A DNA stretch of 64,000 nucleotides, taken from assembly GCA_963575745.1 (NCBI GenBank), contig CAUYUJ010016490.1, positions 60,958 to 124,957 of the forward strand. Direction: 5' to 3'. Made by a program: the position numbers and the translations under genes. The notes beneath the pieces were generated by a model that saw only the letters and a program-made list of their open reading frames with translations, was not told the origin of the DNA and did no database searches. This DNA comes from Prorocentrum cordatum. Its lineage: Eukaryota; Sar; Dinophyceae; Prorocentrales; Prorocentraceae. Positions 21,661-33,877 of this stretch are shown piece by piece. Every line of letters starts with the position of its first letter. Position 1 is the stretch's first letter.

Positions 21661-24600
21661 CCCTCGTCACCACCGCTGGAGGCGCGCACGTGGGAGAAAG
21701 CGCATCTCGACGAAAATGTGCAGTACCTCCAGGAACGGAAACATAACCACGTGCATCTGTTGAACGCAGAGAGGGGGGAGAGAGTGCTTTTGCCGGCGTG
21801 TCGTCGGAAGGGCAAACCCAAAGCTCTGCAAGACCCATTTCCCGCGAACGTCGCAGCTCATCGATCGCGCGGTTGTGATCTGCCCAGGGCTGGCGTCGCG
21901 GCTTGATAGGCCGAAGGCAGGCAGGCGAAACCGCGTCGGCAGCTTGCGTGGGCCCATGAACCACGAGAGTCTGAATGGGACACATCCGTGCATGCTGGCT
22001 GCGCAGCGCTCTCACTCGGACGTGCAGCTGCCGTACTGGCTGCCGATCACCAAGGGGAGCTGCAACTGCGGGAAGGCGTGTGCGGAAAAACAGAATGACG
22101 CAGCGATCGTCGAGGTTCCCAGATGGCTCAGGACGCGCAAGCAGGGTACGCATGCGATTACTGTGCGAAGAAGCAACCCATGGCATTCCACGAGGTCCGC
22201 GAATGCGCAAAAAGGATCGAGAAGCTCAGCCGACAGCTGCGCGGGGATCACGCAAACCGCGTCGGAATGCGGATGACGACGCGCATCATGAGCGACGCCT
22301 ACGGGAAGGGCATCGTTCGCGGCCAGGTGGACTGTGCGAGTCTGCGAGCGCATGCCCTGGATAACGATGCCACGTCGGCGGAGGCGATGAAGACTTGTGA
22401 CGCAGCGTGCTTTTATGGGCGCGAGTATGTGGAAACTGTCGAGCGGTTGTCGGACGGCACAACGTGTGGTTGTAAATCGCAGTTCGCAGAGGTGGACATG
22501 CGGAACCCAATGCGTCGGATAGTGACCATCAGAGACGTGGCCATGTTGTACGGGCTTCGCCCGAAGCGAGACGGCTTGTGGCACCTGTCCCCGTGCGAGT
22601 TCACAACGTACTGGAGGCCCGTGCTCGTGGCGTACCCCATTAGTATCAAGGGCGCGCAAGCCAACTGAGACAGGCGTCGTGCATTCTTGATTGAAGCAGG
22701 GATGGAGAAAATGCGGGATCCGGTGCAGGCGGAAGATCTAGAGCATGGGGTAGACTGCGTGGTGACGGGCGACGCTGGTGAGGATTGGGTGGCCTTTCCA
22801 AACAACGATGGCTGCTGGCATCTGCGACGCGCATGGGTCCTCGCCAGGAGCAAGAGGCCTTTGGCGCCGACATTATTTGGGGCCCCCGTGCCTCGCAGCC
22901 GAAGTGGAGAAATCGAGCGGTCCGCGCGGATTGCGCCGTCGTATTTCCACCCGTGGACGCTGCGGCAGACAGAGGCAGGCGATCGCGTGATGTTTGCCGG
23001 CGCGCTGCGCGGGGACTCAGAGACTTGGGGGGCCGCCCTGGCGTCGTGGTTAGGCGGCGGAATACAATCGGAAGAATCTGCGCAGTATGTGGGGCATTTC
23101 TGCGGCGCGCACCGCGCGCGGCCGCGAGATGCAGACCGCGGGGGGGGGCGCGGCGACGAGGGCGTGAGCGACGAAGAACTGGAGGTGGGCTTTGATCAGC
23201 TGGACGAGGCTCTGAAATCGCGCGTCGGTGGTCGCGAGCGGGAAGGCCGCGACGGGGATAGCAGTAGTGGGGAATGAGAAGGTCGGGCGGAGGGTGGTCT
23301 GGGTGGGTGTTCCCATTATGAGAACTCGAAAGCAGGCGTGGCCGTGGCCCAGGAAGTGCGGGGCCAGCGCCCGAGCGAAACGTCGCTCACTGACGTGCGT
23401 AACGCGTGGCCGACAGCCCTCGGCTGCGACCTGGAAGGCGCGCTGGCCGCAGCGAGGGCATCGCGGAACAAGGGGAAATCAATGGCCGACAGAGTGGCGG
23501 CGTGGGAAGAGAGCGGGAAGGTGGAGGCGCAGGCAGCGGCGACATCAGGCCAGGTAGCAGAGTGGCTCAGGAATCTGGAATTCATGACTGACGAAGACAC
23601 ATGCCGGCGCGTTGTCAACGCGAAGCATTTCGAAATGGTGAAGGAGGTAGCAGAGAGGGTGATGCAAGAGCTGGACGGGGAGGCACGATGGGGGCCCGAC
23701 ACGGGTAAACCGCTGCGTTGGTGTACGCACGGCGGACCCTGCGCAGGGAACTCACGCGTGCTGCGTATTCCGCGGAAGGGGCTGTTTGAAGACTTGATGA
23801 AATTGACGATTGGCGTGCATTCTCAGATCGCGGCCTTCCAGGCAGTCGCGGCGCAGCTGCTCGGTGGAGACGCCGTGCATCACGCCTGCGGCGTTCCCGC
23901 CGCGAAGCGCGGCGAGGGGAAGGGGGGGGGGCGTGGGGCTTCAGCGCGACGCAGCGAAGCGAGTTCTGCTGTGGAGGTGGCTGTTCATCGACGAGATCAG
24001 CGCGGCGAGCGCCCGGCTGCTCGCCGAGGTGGGCCAGAAACTTCGCAGCGTTATCCGGGGCGTTGGCGCCCTGGGGCGCGGGGGGGCGGAGCGCCGCAAC
24101 CCTTCGGCGGTTTGAGCGTCGCGCTGAGCCGAGATTTCCGGCAGCTGGCGCCTCCGGACGGAGGGTTTCTTGCAGACTTGCCGACAGGGCGCGTCGCGGA
24201 GGCTCGGATGTATACGTCGCTCCCGTCAGTGCGACATGGGCAAGCGCTCCTGCGGGGGGGTGGCCAGGGGGGCGCGCAGGGAGTGGCGGAGCTAGAGGAG
24301 CGCGAGCGCCGCGACGATGCCTGGCTGAAATCTGCGCAAGGTGTTCCGCAGAGGAGCACCCTTCCGCAGAGGGGCACCCTTCCGCAGAGGGGCGCCCTTG
24401 TCCGAAGACGCGCATTCCTTTTTGCACGGGCGTGATACTGGCGTCCCAGGGAGTTGGCTCCATGGTGAGTTTGGATGCGGGATCGCGAGATGTAGGGCCT
24501 TGTGCGACGGCGAAGGGGTCTCGCAGAAGGAAGCCGTCGGAGCGCGCCGTCAGCGCTCCGTGGCCCCGAAGGACATCCGCAGGGAAGAATGCGGGGGGCG

Positions 24601-25038
24601 CAGGCATGGGCGCGAGCGGCGCCGCCTCGTCACCGATGGTCCGATGGCCCGCGAACGCGCGCGGCGAAGTTTCGAGTTTCGGGGCGCCCCCGGAGTGTTC
24701 CCGAATAGCGACGTGAAGTATGAGGCGAACAAATTCCGAGCGTCGCAGCATGCCCGAGTGCACGAGAAGCCGATGGTGCACGTGCCCGCGCGCGATACTC
24801 CGACGCCGGACGCGCTGCGCGAGCGGCCGGATCTGCCGCGCCAAAAGATGGCCCGGCTGCAGCGCCGCGACAAGGGGGGCGGGGATCTGCATGGGTTTTT
24901 GCCAATCGCGGAGGGTATGCCAGTGGCCCTTGCCGATCATATCGACCGCAGCGAGGACAAGTACCTGCTCCGCGGACGCGTGGGGACCGTGCGCTCATGG
25001 GTATGCGATGGCGACGGAGGTGCGGGTCGCGTCTCCCA

Positions 25039-25105
<67 letters not shown>

Positions 25106-26430
25106 TTTTGCAGAAGGCGCCGAAAGTGATTTTTGCCATCTCCCATGTGGGTCGTGATGACGCAGGAGCCGGGGCCCCGCGCAGCTGGGCGATTCCGGGG
25201 CTGCGGACGCCGGGCCTGTGCCCAGTGAGCCCGCAATGCAAAGAGTACTTCGTGGACGGGGGCCGGCCGTGTCCGCGTCTGAAAGTGAAACGGCGGCAGT
25301 TTCCCATGGCCTCAGCGTTTGGAGTCACCGCCGACTCAGCGCAGGGCCAAACTTGCAAGCGAGGTGTCATCGATGACCTGAAGATAGGAGGGGGCACGTC
25401 GCCGTTGTCGAGTTATGCGTCTCTAGCGCGAGTGCGTCGCCGCGAGGGCATGCTGATATTCCGGCCTTTCGACCGCGCGCCGCGCGCTCTTGAAGAGCGG
25501 AAGGGGCGTGGATTGCTCCTGCAGTCCTTGCGGGGAGATCCCATGGATTGGGATGCTATCGAGAAGGAATTCATGCCTGCAGGGAAGTGCGCACTGTGCT
25601 CGCCGGTGAAGTACAAGAACCAGTATTCTCTCGGGCAGTGGGGCCGGACCGACGGTCTCCGTGTGTGCAACCTGTGCTTGCAAGGCAAAAAGAGCATTGG
25701 CGCGCCGTGGCAGTGCGCGCCGTGGCAGTGCATGGAGTGCTTTCTGTGGAAGGGCCAGGATGCTTTCCACGCATCCCAGCGCCGCAGCTCGAAGCTAACG
25801 CCACGGCGTTGCGTTGACTGTCGGGAGAGGCGAAAGTGCTAAGTTTGCGAGGCTTGCAAGTGCGATGGAGCTCTCGTGGAGTATCAGTGGGGAAAGGCAG
25901 GGAACGCCCGATGTAAAGGGGGAGTGTGCGTCGAGTGCGAGGAGCTGAAGACGCGCCTGAAGTGTTCGCGCTGCGGCCGGCAGAAGTTACCGGTCGAATG
26001 TGTCATAGCGGAGCAGAGCAACGACGACCCCGCATGCAAGTCGCGTAAGAATTTTCAGAGAGAGGAGGAGAAGGCCCGCGCCGACGAGGCACAAGTGCGC
26101 GTGTGTTCCGCATGCGGAATCTCGAAAAGGAGAAGCGAGTTTTCAGAGTACATGTTGGCTCGCGCGTGGAAGGTGTCGATGACATTTACGCACTGCGTAA
26201 ACGCTGCAGCTGCGCTGCGGAACAATGCGGCGAGGAAGGACATGACAGCGCGCGTGGTGTGCGTAATGCGGCAGCGGAAAGATTGTTTTTCATATTGAAT
26301 GTGGGGCGGCTTGGCAGATGTGCACCGCGAGTGCACGCGCTGTGTCGCTGCAGAGAGGAAGGAAGTGAGAACTTGCGTAGTGTGCGAGGGGGCGCAAGGG
26401 CAATCTTTTTTTCCCAACGCTCCTTGGTTG
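21661..26430 (+). pseudogene. Pif1-like helicase mobile ORF with Cys-rich tail, broken
   Basis: A long plus-strand ORF type that I recognise as amplified in dinoflagellates. The N-terminal part (21661-22670) carries a Cys/His region (CDYCAKKQPMAFHEV). A segment at 22687-23277 includes YFHPWTL. The helicase follows: Walker A at 23722-23755 reads THGGPCAGNS, so the usual GKS lysine is Asn. Walker B at about 23982 reads WLFIDEIS. GGLSVALSRDFRQLAPPDGG and HGQALLRGGG follow. Motifs VI-like residues TADSAQGQT and SSYASLARVRRRE lie at about 25330-25450. From 25580 the product becomes a run of CxxC pairs. Frameshifts near 22120, 23930, 24075 and 24330, plus in-frame stops at 22666, 23275, 25840 and 26296, show a pseudogene. 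Helicase function (5'-3' DNA unwinding) is known of the family. A Helitron relation is inference. Confidence 0.7.
25039..25103 (+). repeat. Homopolymer of 65 G
   Basis: An uninterrupted G run inside the helicase pseudogene. The protein reading changes frame across it. Other indels of this pseudogene also fall in shorter G runs (about 23930 and 24070). Confidence 0.97.
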
Positions 26431-26516
26431 GGTATTCGTTTTGATAGAGCATTGTGGTCTCCGCTCCTTCCTTCCTCCTCCTCCTCCTCCCTCCCTGCCT
26501 CTTCCTGTCTTGCCTG
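26404..26516 (+). repeat. Header module of 102-bp satellite, copy 1
   Basis: Contains TTCCCAACGCTCCTTGGTTG, GGTATTCGTTTTGATAGAGCA, GTGGTCTCC and a CTTCCT tract ending TCTTGCCTGCGGGG. Similar modules precede other arrays at about 28120-28227, 33878-33980 and 37212-37334. A diverged one lies at 35237-35340. Confidence 0.8.
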
Positions 26517-27905
26517 CGGGGGGCTGCGATCTGTGAAACTGTCGCCATTTTCGAGGCCTGCTGGGGGGCCCAGCAAAGTGAGGGCGACGCGCAGATTCAA
26601 ACTAGACCTCGCCATCCTTGGGGGGGGGCTGCGATCTGTGAAACTGTCGCCATTTTCGATGCCTGCTTGGGGGCCCAGCACAGCGAGGGCGACGCGCAGA
26701 TTCAAATTCGACCTCGCCATCCCTGGGGGGGCTGCGATCTGTGAAACTGTCGCCATTTTCGAGGCCTGCTGGGGGGCTCAACACAGTGAGGGCGACGCGC
26801 AGATTCAAATTAGACCTCGCCATCCCTGGGGGGCTGCGATCTGTGAAACTGCCACCATTTTCGAGGCCTGCTGGGGGGCCCAGCGCAGTGTAGGGCGACG
26901 CGCAGATTCAGATTCAGACTCGCCATCCCTGGGGGGGTTTGCGAATCGGGGGGGTGTGAAACTGTCGCCCATTTCGAAGGCCTGGCTGCCCTGGGGGCCC
27001 ACACACGGGATGGGCGACGAGCCGCGGATTCAAATTACAACCTCGCCCATCCCTGGGGGGCTGGCGATCTGTGAACTGCACCATTTTCGAGGCCTGCTGG
27101 GGGGCCCAGCACAGTGAGGGCCACGGGCAGATTCAAATGAAACCTCGCCATCCCTGGGGGGGCTGCGATCTGTGAAACTGTCGCCATCTTCGAGGCCTGC
27201 TGGGGGGCCCAGCGCAGCGACGCCACGGGCAGATTCAAATTAGACCTCGCCATCCCTGGGGGGGGTGCGACATGCGAAACTGTCGCCATTTTCGAGGCCT
27301 GCTGGGGGGCCCAGCACAGTGAGGGCCACGGGCGGATTCAAATGAGACCTCGCCATCCCCGGGGGGTGCGATTTGTGAAACTGTCGCCACTTTCGAGGCG
27401 TGCTGGGGGGCCCAGCACAGAGACGCCACGGGCAAATTCAAATTCGACCTCGCCATCCCTTGGGGGCTGCGATCTGTGAAACTGTCGCCATTTTCGAGGA
27501 TTGCTGGGGGGCCCAGCACAGTGACGCCACGCGCGGATTCAAATTTGACCTCGCCGTCTCTGGGGGGCTGCGATCTGTGAAACTATCGCCACTTTCGAGG
27601 CCTGCTGGGGGGCCCAGCACAGTGGCGCCACGGGCATATTCAAACGAGACCTCGCCATCCGTGGGGGGCTGCGATCTGTGAAACTGTCGCCACTTTCGAG
27701 GCCTGCTGGGGGGCCCAGCGCAATGACGCCACGGGCAGATCCAAATGAGACCTCGCCATCCCCTGGAGGCTGCGATCTGTAAAGCTGTCGCCACTTTCGA
27801 GGCCTGCTGGGGGGCCAGCCAGTGACGCCACGCGCGTTACCCCAAATTAGACCTCGCCATCCCTGCGGGCTTGCGATCTGTGAACCGTCGCCACCTTTCG
27901 AGGCC
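26517..27905. repeat. 102-bp satellite array 1
   Basis: Unit: GGGGGGCTGCGATCTGTGAA, then ACTGTCGCCATTTTCGAGG, then CCTGCTGGGGGGCCCAGCAC, then AGTGAGGGCGACGCGCAGAT, then TCAAATTAGACCTCGCCATCC. About 14 units. Because 102 is a multiple of 3, long frames stay open on both strands with a 34-residue repeat. This is no evidence for a protein. Confidence 0.9.
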
Positions 27906-28105
27906 TGCTGTGATCAACGTTTTCGAGGTGGCTAGGAGTGCTCAGGAATTGTAAACTCATCACTTTATCAGCCCTTTTCCTGTAGCCAGTGTCCTGTGGC
28001 GAGTCCTCCCGAATTCCGCTGCAGAAATATGCAACCCTCGCTCCGTCATCCGCCCCCTGTAAAGTATCCTAAACTATTTGCGCGCCGGCTTTTGCGCAGG
28101 GGTTT
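27906..28105 (+). repeat. Tail module of 102-bp satellite, copy 1
   Basis: Runs from TGTGATCAACGTTTTCGAGG through GTGGCTAGGAGTGCTCAGGA, CCGAATTCCG and CTCGCTCCGTCATC to TTTTGCGCAGGGG. Near-identical sequence closes array 2 (29604-29800), and a shortened form follows array 3 (35118-35230). Confidence 0.85.
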
Positions 28106-29603
28106 TGTAATTCGCCAGGATATTCTTCCAACCCTCCTTGCTTGGGTATTCGTTTTGAATAGAGCAGTGTGGTCTCCACTCCTTCCTTCCTTCTTCCTCC
28201 CTCCCTCCCTGCCTCTTCCTGTCTTGCCTGCGGGGGGCTGCGATATGTGAAACTGTCGGCGGTGTTTCGAGCCGGCTGGGGGGCCCAGCAACAGTGAGGT
28301 CGACGCGCAGATTCAAATTAGACCTCGCCATCCCTGGGGGGGCTGCGATCTGTGAAACTGTCGCCATTTTCGAGGCCTGCTGGGGGGCTCAGCACAGTGA
28401 GGGCGACGCGCAGATTCAAAGTAGACTCGCCATCCCTGGGGGGGCTGCGATCTGTGAAACTGTCGCAGTTTTCGAGGCCTGCTGGGGGGCTCAGCACAGT
28501 GAGGGCGACGCGCAGATTCAAATTAGACCTCGCTATCCCTGGGGGGCTGCGATCTGTGAAACTGTCGCCATTTTCGAGGCCTGCTCGGGGGCTCAGCACC
28601 GTGAGGGCGACGCGCATATTCAAATTAGACCTCGCCATCCTTGGGGGGCTGCGATCTGTGAATCTGTCGCCATTTTCGAGGCCTGCTGAGGGGCCCAGCA
28701 CAGTGAGGGCGACGCGCAGATTCAAATTCGACCTCGCCATCCCTGGGGGGCTGCGATCTGTGAAACTGTCGCCATTTTCGAGGCCTGCTGGGGGGCCCAG
28801 CACAGTGAGGGCCACGCGCGGATTCAAATTAGACCTCGCCATCCCTGGGGGGCTGCGATCTGCGAAACTGTCGCCATTTTCGAGGCCTGCTGGGGGGCCC
28901 AGCACAGTGAGGGCCACGCGCGGATTCAAATTAGACCTCGCCATCCCTGGGGGGCTGCGATCTGCGAAACTGTCGCCATTTTCGAGGCCTGCTGGGGGGC
29001 CCAGCACAGTGAGGGCCACGGGCAGATTCAAATGAGACCTCGCCATCCCTGGGGGGGGGGTGCGATCTGTGAAACTGTCGCCATTTTCGAGGCCCGCTGG
29101 GGGGCCCAGCACAGTGAGGGCCACGGGCAGATTCAAATGAGACCTCGCCATCCCTGGGGGGGTGCGATCTGTGAAACTGTCGCCACTTTCGAGGCCTGCT
29201 GGGGGGCCCAGCACAGTGACGCCACGGGCAGATTCAAATGAAACCTCGCCATCCCTGGGGGGCTGCGATCTGTGAAACTGTCGCCATTTTCGAGGCCTGC
29301 TGGGGGGCCCAGCACAGTGAGGGCCACGCGCGGATTCAAATTAGACCGCGCCATCTCTGGGGGGGCTGCGGTCTGTGAAACTGTCGCCACTTTCGTGGCC
29401 TGCTGGGGGGCCCAGCGCAGTGACGCCACGGGCATATTCAAACGAGACCTCGCCACCCCTTGGGGGCTGCGATCTGTGAAACTGTCGCCACTTTCGAGGC
29501 CTGCTAGGGGGCCCAGCACAGTGACGCCACGCGCGGACCCAAATTAGACCTCGCCATCCTTGCGGGGCTGCGATCTGTGAAACTGTCGCCACTTTCGAGG
29601 CCT
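28106..29603. repeat. Header plus 102-bp satellite array 2
   Basis: The header occupies about 28120-28227. Then come about 13 units of the 102-bp repeat. Phases of CTGCGATCTG at 28751, 28853 and 28955 confirm the 102-bp period. Variants GGGCGACGCGCAGATT and GGGCCACGGGCAGATT mark two sub-families that alternate along the array. Confidence 0.9.
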
Positions 29604-29912
29604 GCTGTGATCACCGTTTTCGAGGTGGCTAGGAGTGCTCAGGAATTGTAACTCACCAGCTTTATCAAGCACTTTTCCTGTAGCCAGTGTCCTGCGAGTC
29701 TCCCGAATTCCGTCTGCAGACATATGCAACCCTCGCTCCGTCATCGCCCCCTTGTAAAGTATCCTAAACTATTTGCGCCCCGCTTTTGCGCAGGGGTTGG
29801 GTGCGTCGCCAGGGTATGTTCCCCCATATCCTAAGATGGGGTTCTTGTTATTACTTGGACGCCTCCTACTCCCTCTCCCTCCTCCTCTTTCCTCCTCCCC
29901 TCCTGTCGGAGT
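29604..29912 (+). repeat. Tail module copy 2 and junction
   Basis: The tail module (to about 29800) leads into a block CATATCCTAAGATGGGGTTCT, TTGTTATTACTTGGACGCC and a CCTCC tract. That block recurs at about 30408-30496 before the second 16-bp array. Confidence 0.75.
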
Positions 29913-30275
29913 TACTCATACTCAGACTTGCTCATACCCAGACTTGCTCATGCACAGACTTACTCATACTCAGATACTCTCATACTCAGATCTACTCATA
30001 CTCAGACCTACTCTTACTCAGACATACTCATACTCAGACTTACTCTACTCAGGCATACTCATACTCAGGCATATTCATACTCAGACCTACTCATACTCAG
30101 ACTTACTCATACTCAGACTTACGCATACTCAGACATTCTCATACCCAGACGTACTCATACTCAGACTTACTCACACTCAGACATATCCATACTCAGACTT
30201 ACTCATACTCAGACTTACTCATACCCAGGCGTACTCATACTCAGACTTACGCATAGTCTGAGACTTACTCAACAC
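29913..30275 (+). repeat. 16-bp tandem repeat array A
   Basis: Unit ACTTACTCATACTCAG, about 22 imperfect copies. All frames stay largely open and give Thr/Gln/Tyr/Ser-rich repeats. No gene is claimed. Confidence 0.9.
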
Positions 30276-30278
30276 ACA

Positions 30279-30419
30279 GCAGATTGCGAGGATGTCTCAG
30301 GCGGGGCGCTGGTTTCAGCACCCCTAATGGGGAGCCGCCAGGGGTGGCTGCACGGGCTCGTTCGCGGCCATTTTGTGGGGATGTCTCAGGCGGTTTGCTT
30401 GTTCCCCATATCCTAAGAT
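30279..30419 (+). repeat. 152-bp satellite, single unit
   Basis: One copy of the unit typical of 32.4-33.5 kb (GCAGATTGCGAGGATGTCTC, CAGCACCCCTAA-GGGGAGCCGCC, CGGGCTCGTTCGCGGCCATTTTG) lies between the two 16-bp arrays. Confidence 0.85.
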
Positions 30420-30496
30420 GGGTTCTTGTTATTACTTGGACGCCTCCTACTCCCTCTCCTCCTTCCTCCTCCTCTTTCCTCCTCCCCTCCTGTCGG

Positions 30497-30785
30497 ACTT
30501 ACTCATACTCAGACTTGCTCATACTCAGACTTACTCATACTCAGACTTACTCATACTCAGACTTACTCATACTCAGACCTACTCATACTCAGACTTACTC
30601 ACACTCAGACATACTCATACACAGACTTACTCATACACAGACGTACTCACACCCAGACGTACTCATACACAGACTCACTCATACCCAGACTTACTCATAC
30701 ACAGTATTAGTCATACACAGACCTACTCATACCCAGACTTACTCATACAGAGACTTACTCATACACATACTTACTCATACTCAGC
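30497..30785 (+). repeat. 16-bp tandem repeat array B
   Basis: Same unit as array A, about 18 copies. Later units drift to ACTTACTCATACACAG, which is absent from most of array A, so local homogenisation has occurred. Confidence 0.9.
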
Positions 30786-31625
30786 ACCCCTAAGGGGAGC
30801 CGCCAGGGGTGGTTGCACGGGCTCGTTCGCGGCCATTTTGTGGGGATGTCTCAGGCGGTTTGCTTGTTCCTGGGCTCAACATCCTTCGCTTGGAGAGCAG
30901 ATTGTGAGGATGTCTCAGGCGGGGCGCTGGTTTCAGCACCCCTAAGGGGAGCCGCCAGGGGTGGTTGCACGGGCTCGTTCGCAGCCATTTTGTGGGGACG
31001 TCTCAGGCGGTTTGCTTGTTTCTGGGCTCAGCATCCTTCGCTTTCGGAGCAGATTTGGAGGATGTCTCGAGCGAGGCGCACATCTTCACCCCCCAGGTGG
31101 GCCAGATTTTGAGGATGTCTCGATCGGTTTGCTTGTTTTGGTGGCCAGGCTCGTGGGCGCAGATTCTTCTCAGGATGTCACATGAGGCTCCCATCAGATT
31201 TGGAGGAGGTCTCAAGCGGGGCGCTGGTTTCAGCACCCCTAAGGTGAGCCGCCAGGGGTGGCTGCACGGGCTCGTTCGCGGCCATTTTGTGGGGATGTCT
31301 CAGGCGGTTTGCTTGTTTCTGGGCTCAACATCCTCCGCTTGGAGAGCAGATTGTGCGGATGTCTCAGGCGGGGCGCTGGTTTCAGCACCCCTAAGGGGGG
31401 CCGCCAGGGGTGGTTGCACGGGCTCGTTCGCGGCCATTTTGTGGGGATGTCTCAGGCGGTTTGCGTGCTTCTGGGCTCAACATCCTTCGCTTTCGGAGCA
31501 GATTTGGAGGATGTCTCGAGCGAGGCGCTCATTTTCACCCCCAGGTGGGCCAGATTTTGAGGATGTCTCGATCTGTTTGCTTGTTTTGGTGGCCAGGCTC
31601 GTGGGCGCAGATTCTTCTCAGGATG
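30784..31625 (+). repeat. 152-bp satellite, first multi-unit array
   Basis: Four to five units. Some carry a replacement segment with GGAGGATGTCTCGAGCGAGGC and GTTTTGGTGGCCAGGCTCGTG, making longer composite units at about 31040-31200 and 31495-31625. Open frames reflect the repeat. Confidence 0.85.
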
Positions 31626-31894
31626 CCACAGGGGGCTCCAACAGGCACCAGGAGGCCCCAGGAGACCACATGAGGTCCCAGGAGGCATCAGGAGGCCACA
31701 GAAAGACTCAAGGGGCCACAGGATGTCCCAAGAGGCTCCAGGAGGCCCCAGGAAGCTCCAGAAGGCCTCAGGAAACCACAGGAGGCCCCAGGAGGCAACA
31801 GGAAGCGCCAGGAGGCATCGGAAGGCAACAGGAGGCCCCGAGAGGCCCCAGGAGCAGGAGGCCTCAGAAGGCAACAGGAGTGGCTCCAATCCCA
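31626..31894 (+). repeat. AGGAGGCCCC-type short repeat
   Basis: Irregular 10-12-bp units of AGGAGGCCCC and AGGAGGCAAC type. The same unit returns at 32165-32250. No gene. Confidence 0.8.
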
Positions 31895-32164
31895 TGTGTT
31901 TTACGTATGCTCCTATCGATTGGGCCTCACCTGGAGCACGATTCTTTGATGTTCTACGTATGTTTCTATAGATGGTCCTTCTCCTGTGTACACAATCCTA
32001 AATGTTTTACTCATGTTCCTATATATTGGGCCTCTCCTGGGGCACGAGTCCTTGGTGTTTTACGCGTGTTCCTATATATTGCCCTTCTCCTGTGGCTCTA
32101 ATCCGCAATGTTTTATGTACGTCTGTTGCTGTAGCTTGCGCCTCTCCTGGGGCACGAAACCTTC
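31895..32164 (+). repeat. 53-bp tandem repeat, 5 units
   Basis: Units begin with GTTTTACG-ATGTTCCTAT and carry TTGGGCCTCTCCTGGGGCACG or TTCTCCTGTG. Starts are near 31896, 31949, 32003, 32056 and 32109. Two sequence types alternate, so the true unit may be 106 bp. Confidence 0.75.
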
Positions 32165-32430
32165 CTAGGAGGTCCCAGGAGGTCCCAAGAGGCTCCTGGA
32201 GACCCCAGGAAGCCCCAGTAGGTTTCAGGAGGCCCCAGGAGGCCCCAGGCTCATGCACAGAGACGCGCTCGTACTACTGAGGCTCATTCACACTCCAATT
32301 CATTTGCAGTTAGATTGATGTCAAGATCGTCACAACTGAAGCCCGTTGATATTCGAAAGCTCTTGTGCCTAGACATTCACGGCGGACAGGTCCATGCGAG
32401 TAGATGCACATATGGGGGGCTCCACGCAGT
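32165..32430. other. Short repeats and unique junction
   Basis: AGGAGGTCCC repeats to about 32250, then about 180 bp without recognisable features. The segment TAGATGCACATATGGGG-GCTCCACGCAGTGAGTAATTTC recurs at about 33838-33878, before a satellite header. Confidence 0.5.
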
Positions 32431-32436
32431 GAGTAA

Positions 32437-33512
32437 TTTCTGGGCCCAACATCCTTCGCTTGGAAAGCAGATTGTGAGGATGTCTCAGGCGGGGCGCTGG
32501 TTTCAGCACTCCTAAGGGGAGCCGCCAGGGGTGGTTGCACGGGCTCGTTCGCGGCCATTTTGTGGGGATGTCTCAGGCGGTTTGCTTGTTTCTGGGCCCA
32601 ACATCCTTCGCTTTGGAGAGCAGATTGTGAGGATGTCTCAGGCGGGGCGCTGGTTTCAGCACCCCTAAGGGGAGCCGCCAGGGGTGGTTGCACGGGCTCG
32701 TTCGCGGCCATTTTGTGGGGATGTCTCAGGCGGTTTGCTTGTTTCTGGGCTCAACACCCTTCGCTTGGAGAGCAGATTGTGAGGATGTCTCAGGCGGGGC
32801 GCTGGTTTCAGCACCCCTAAGGGGAGCCGCCAGGGGTGGTTGCACGGGCTCGTTCGCGGCCATTTTGTGGGGATGTCTCAGGCGGTTTGCTTGTTTCTGG
32901 GCCCAACATCCTTCGCTTGGAGAGCAGATTGTGAGGATGTCTCAGGCGGGGCGCTGGTTTCAGCACCCCTAAGGGGAGCCGCCAAGGGTGGTTGCACGGG
33001 CTCGTTCGCGGCCATTTTGTGGGGATGTCTCAGGCGGTTTGCCTGTTTCTGGGCCCAACATCCTTCGCTTTCGGAGCAGATTTGGAGGATGTCTCGAGCG
33101 AGGCGCTCATTTCAGCACCCCTAAGGGGAGCCGCCAGGGGTGTTTGCACGGGCTCGTTCGCGGCCATTTTGTGGGGATGTCTCAGGCGGTTTGCTTGTTT
33201 CTGGGCCCAACATCCTTCGCTTTCGGAGCAGATTTGGAGGATGTCTCGAGCGAGGCGCTCATTTCAGCACCCCTAAGGGGAGCCGCCAGGGGTGGTTGCA
33301 CGGGCTCGTTCGCGGCCATTTTGTGGGGATGTCTCCGGCGGTTTGCCTGTTTCTGGGCTCAACATCCTTCGCTTGGAGAGCAGATTTGGAGGATGTCTCA
33401 GGCGGGGCGCTGGTTTCAGCACCCCTAAGGGGAGCCGCCAGGGGTGGTTGCACGGGCTCGTTCGCGGCCATTTTGTGGGGATGTCTCAGGCGGTTTGCTT
33501 GTTTCTCGTGGC
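32437..33512 (+). repeat. 152-bp satellite, main array
   Basis: About seven units. CAGCACCCCTAAGGGG starts at 32657, 32809 and 32961, giving a 152-bp period. A sub-type with TTTCGGAGCAGATTTGGAGG and CGAGCGAGGCGC occupies 33060-33260. As 152 is not a multiple of 3, frames rotate and each stays open for only 70-150 codons. Confidence 0.9.
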
Positions 33513-33877
33513 ACTATCCTCCAACATGACATGCACTTATGGCCTTGTGTGGCTAAACGCTCGTCTTACATATCCCACTGCCAACTATCCTACAACATAT
33601 GCACATGTGGGAAGCTCCAAAGCTACCACGGGCTGAAAAGGGGAAGGCCTGGCAGCTGAGGAGGGGGGATGAAGAGGAAGAGGCTCGCATTCAACCGTAC
33701 TCAAAGCTCACTCTGACTCATACGCAATCGCTCGCATTAGGGGTCACTCGTCTTCGTTTGCCCTGTCGCCCACGTGGACGCGCTATTGTAGTCGACCGCT
33801 CATGAACAGACGCTCACCACTGCATGACATAAAACATGAGATGCACATATGGGGAGCTCCACGCAGTGAGTAATTTC
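33513..33877. other. Unassigned junction
   Basis: Mostly unique sequence between the 152-bp and 102-bp arrays. No gene recognised. Confidence 0.4.

Noticed and set aside
29913-30785. A CRISPR-like array in the 16-bp repeats
   Set aside because: Repeats are contiguous with no unique spacers, and the organism is a eukaryote.
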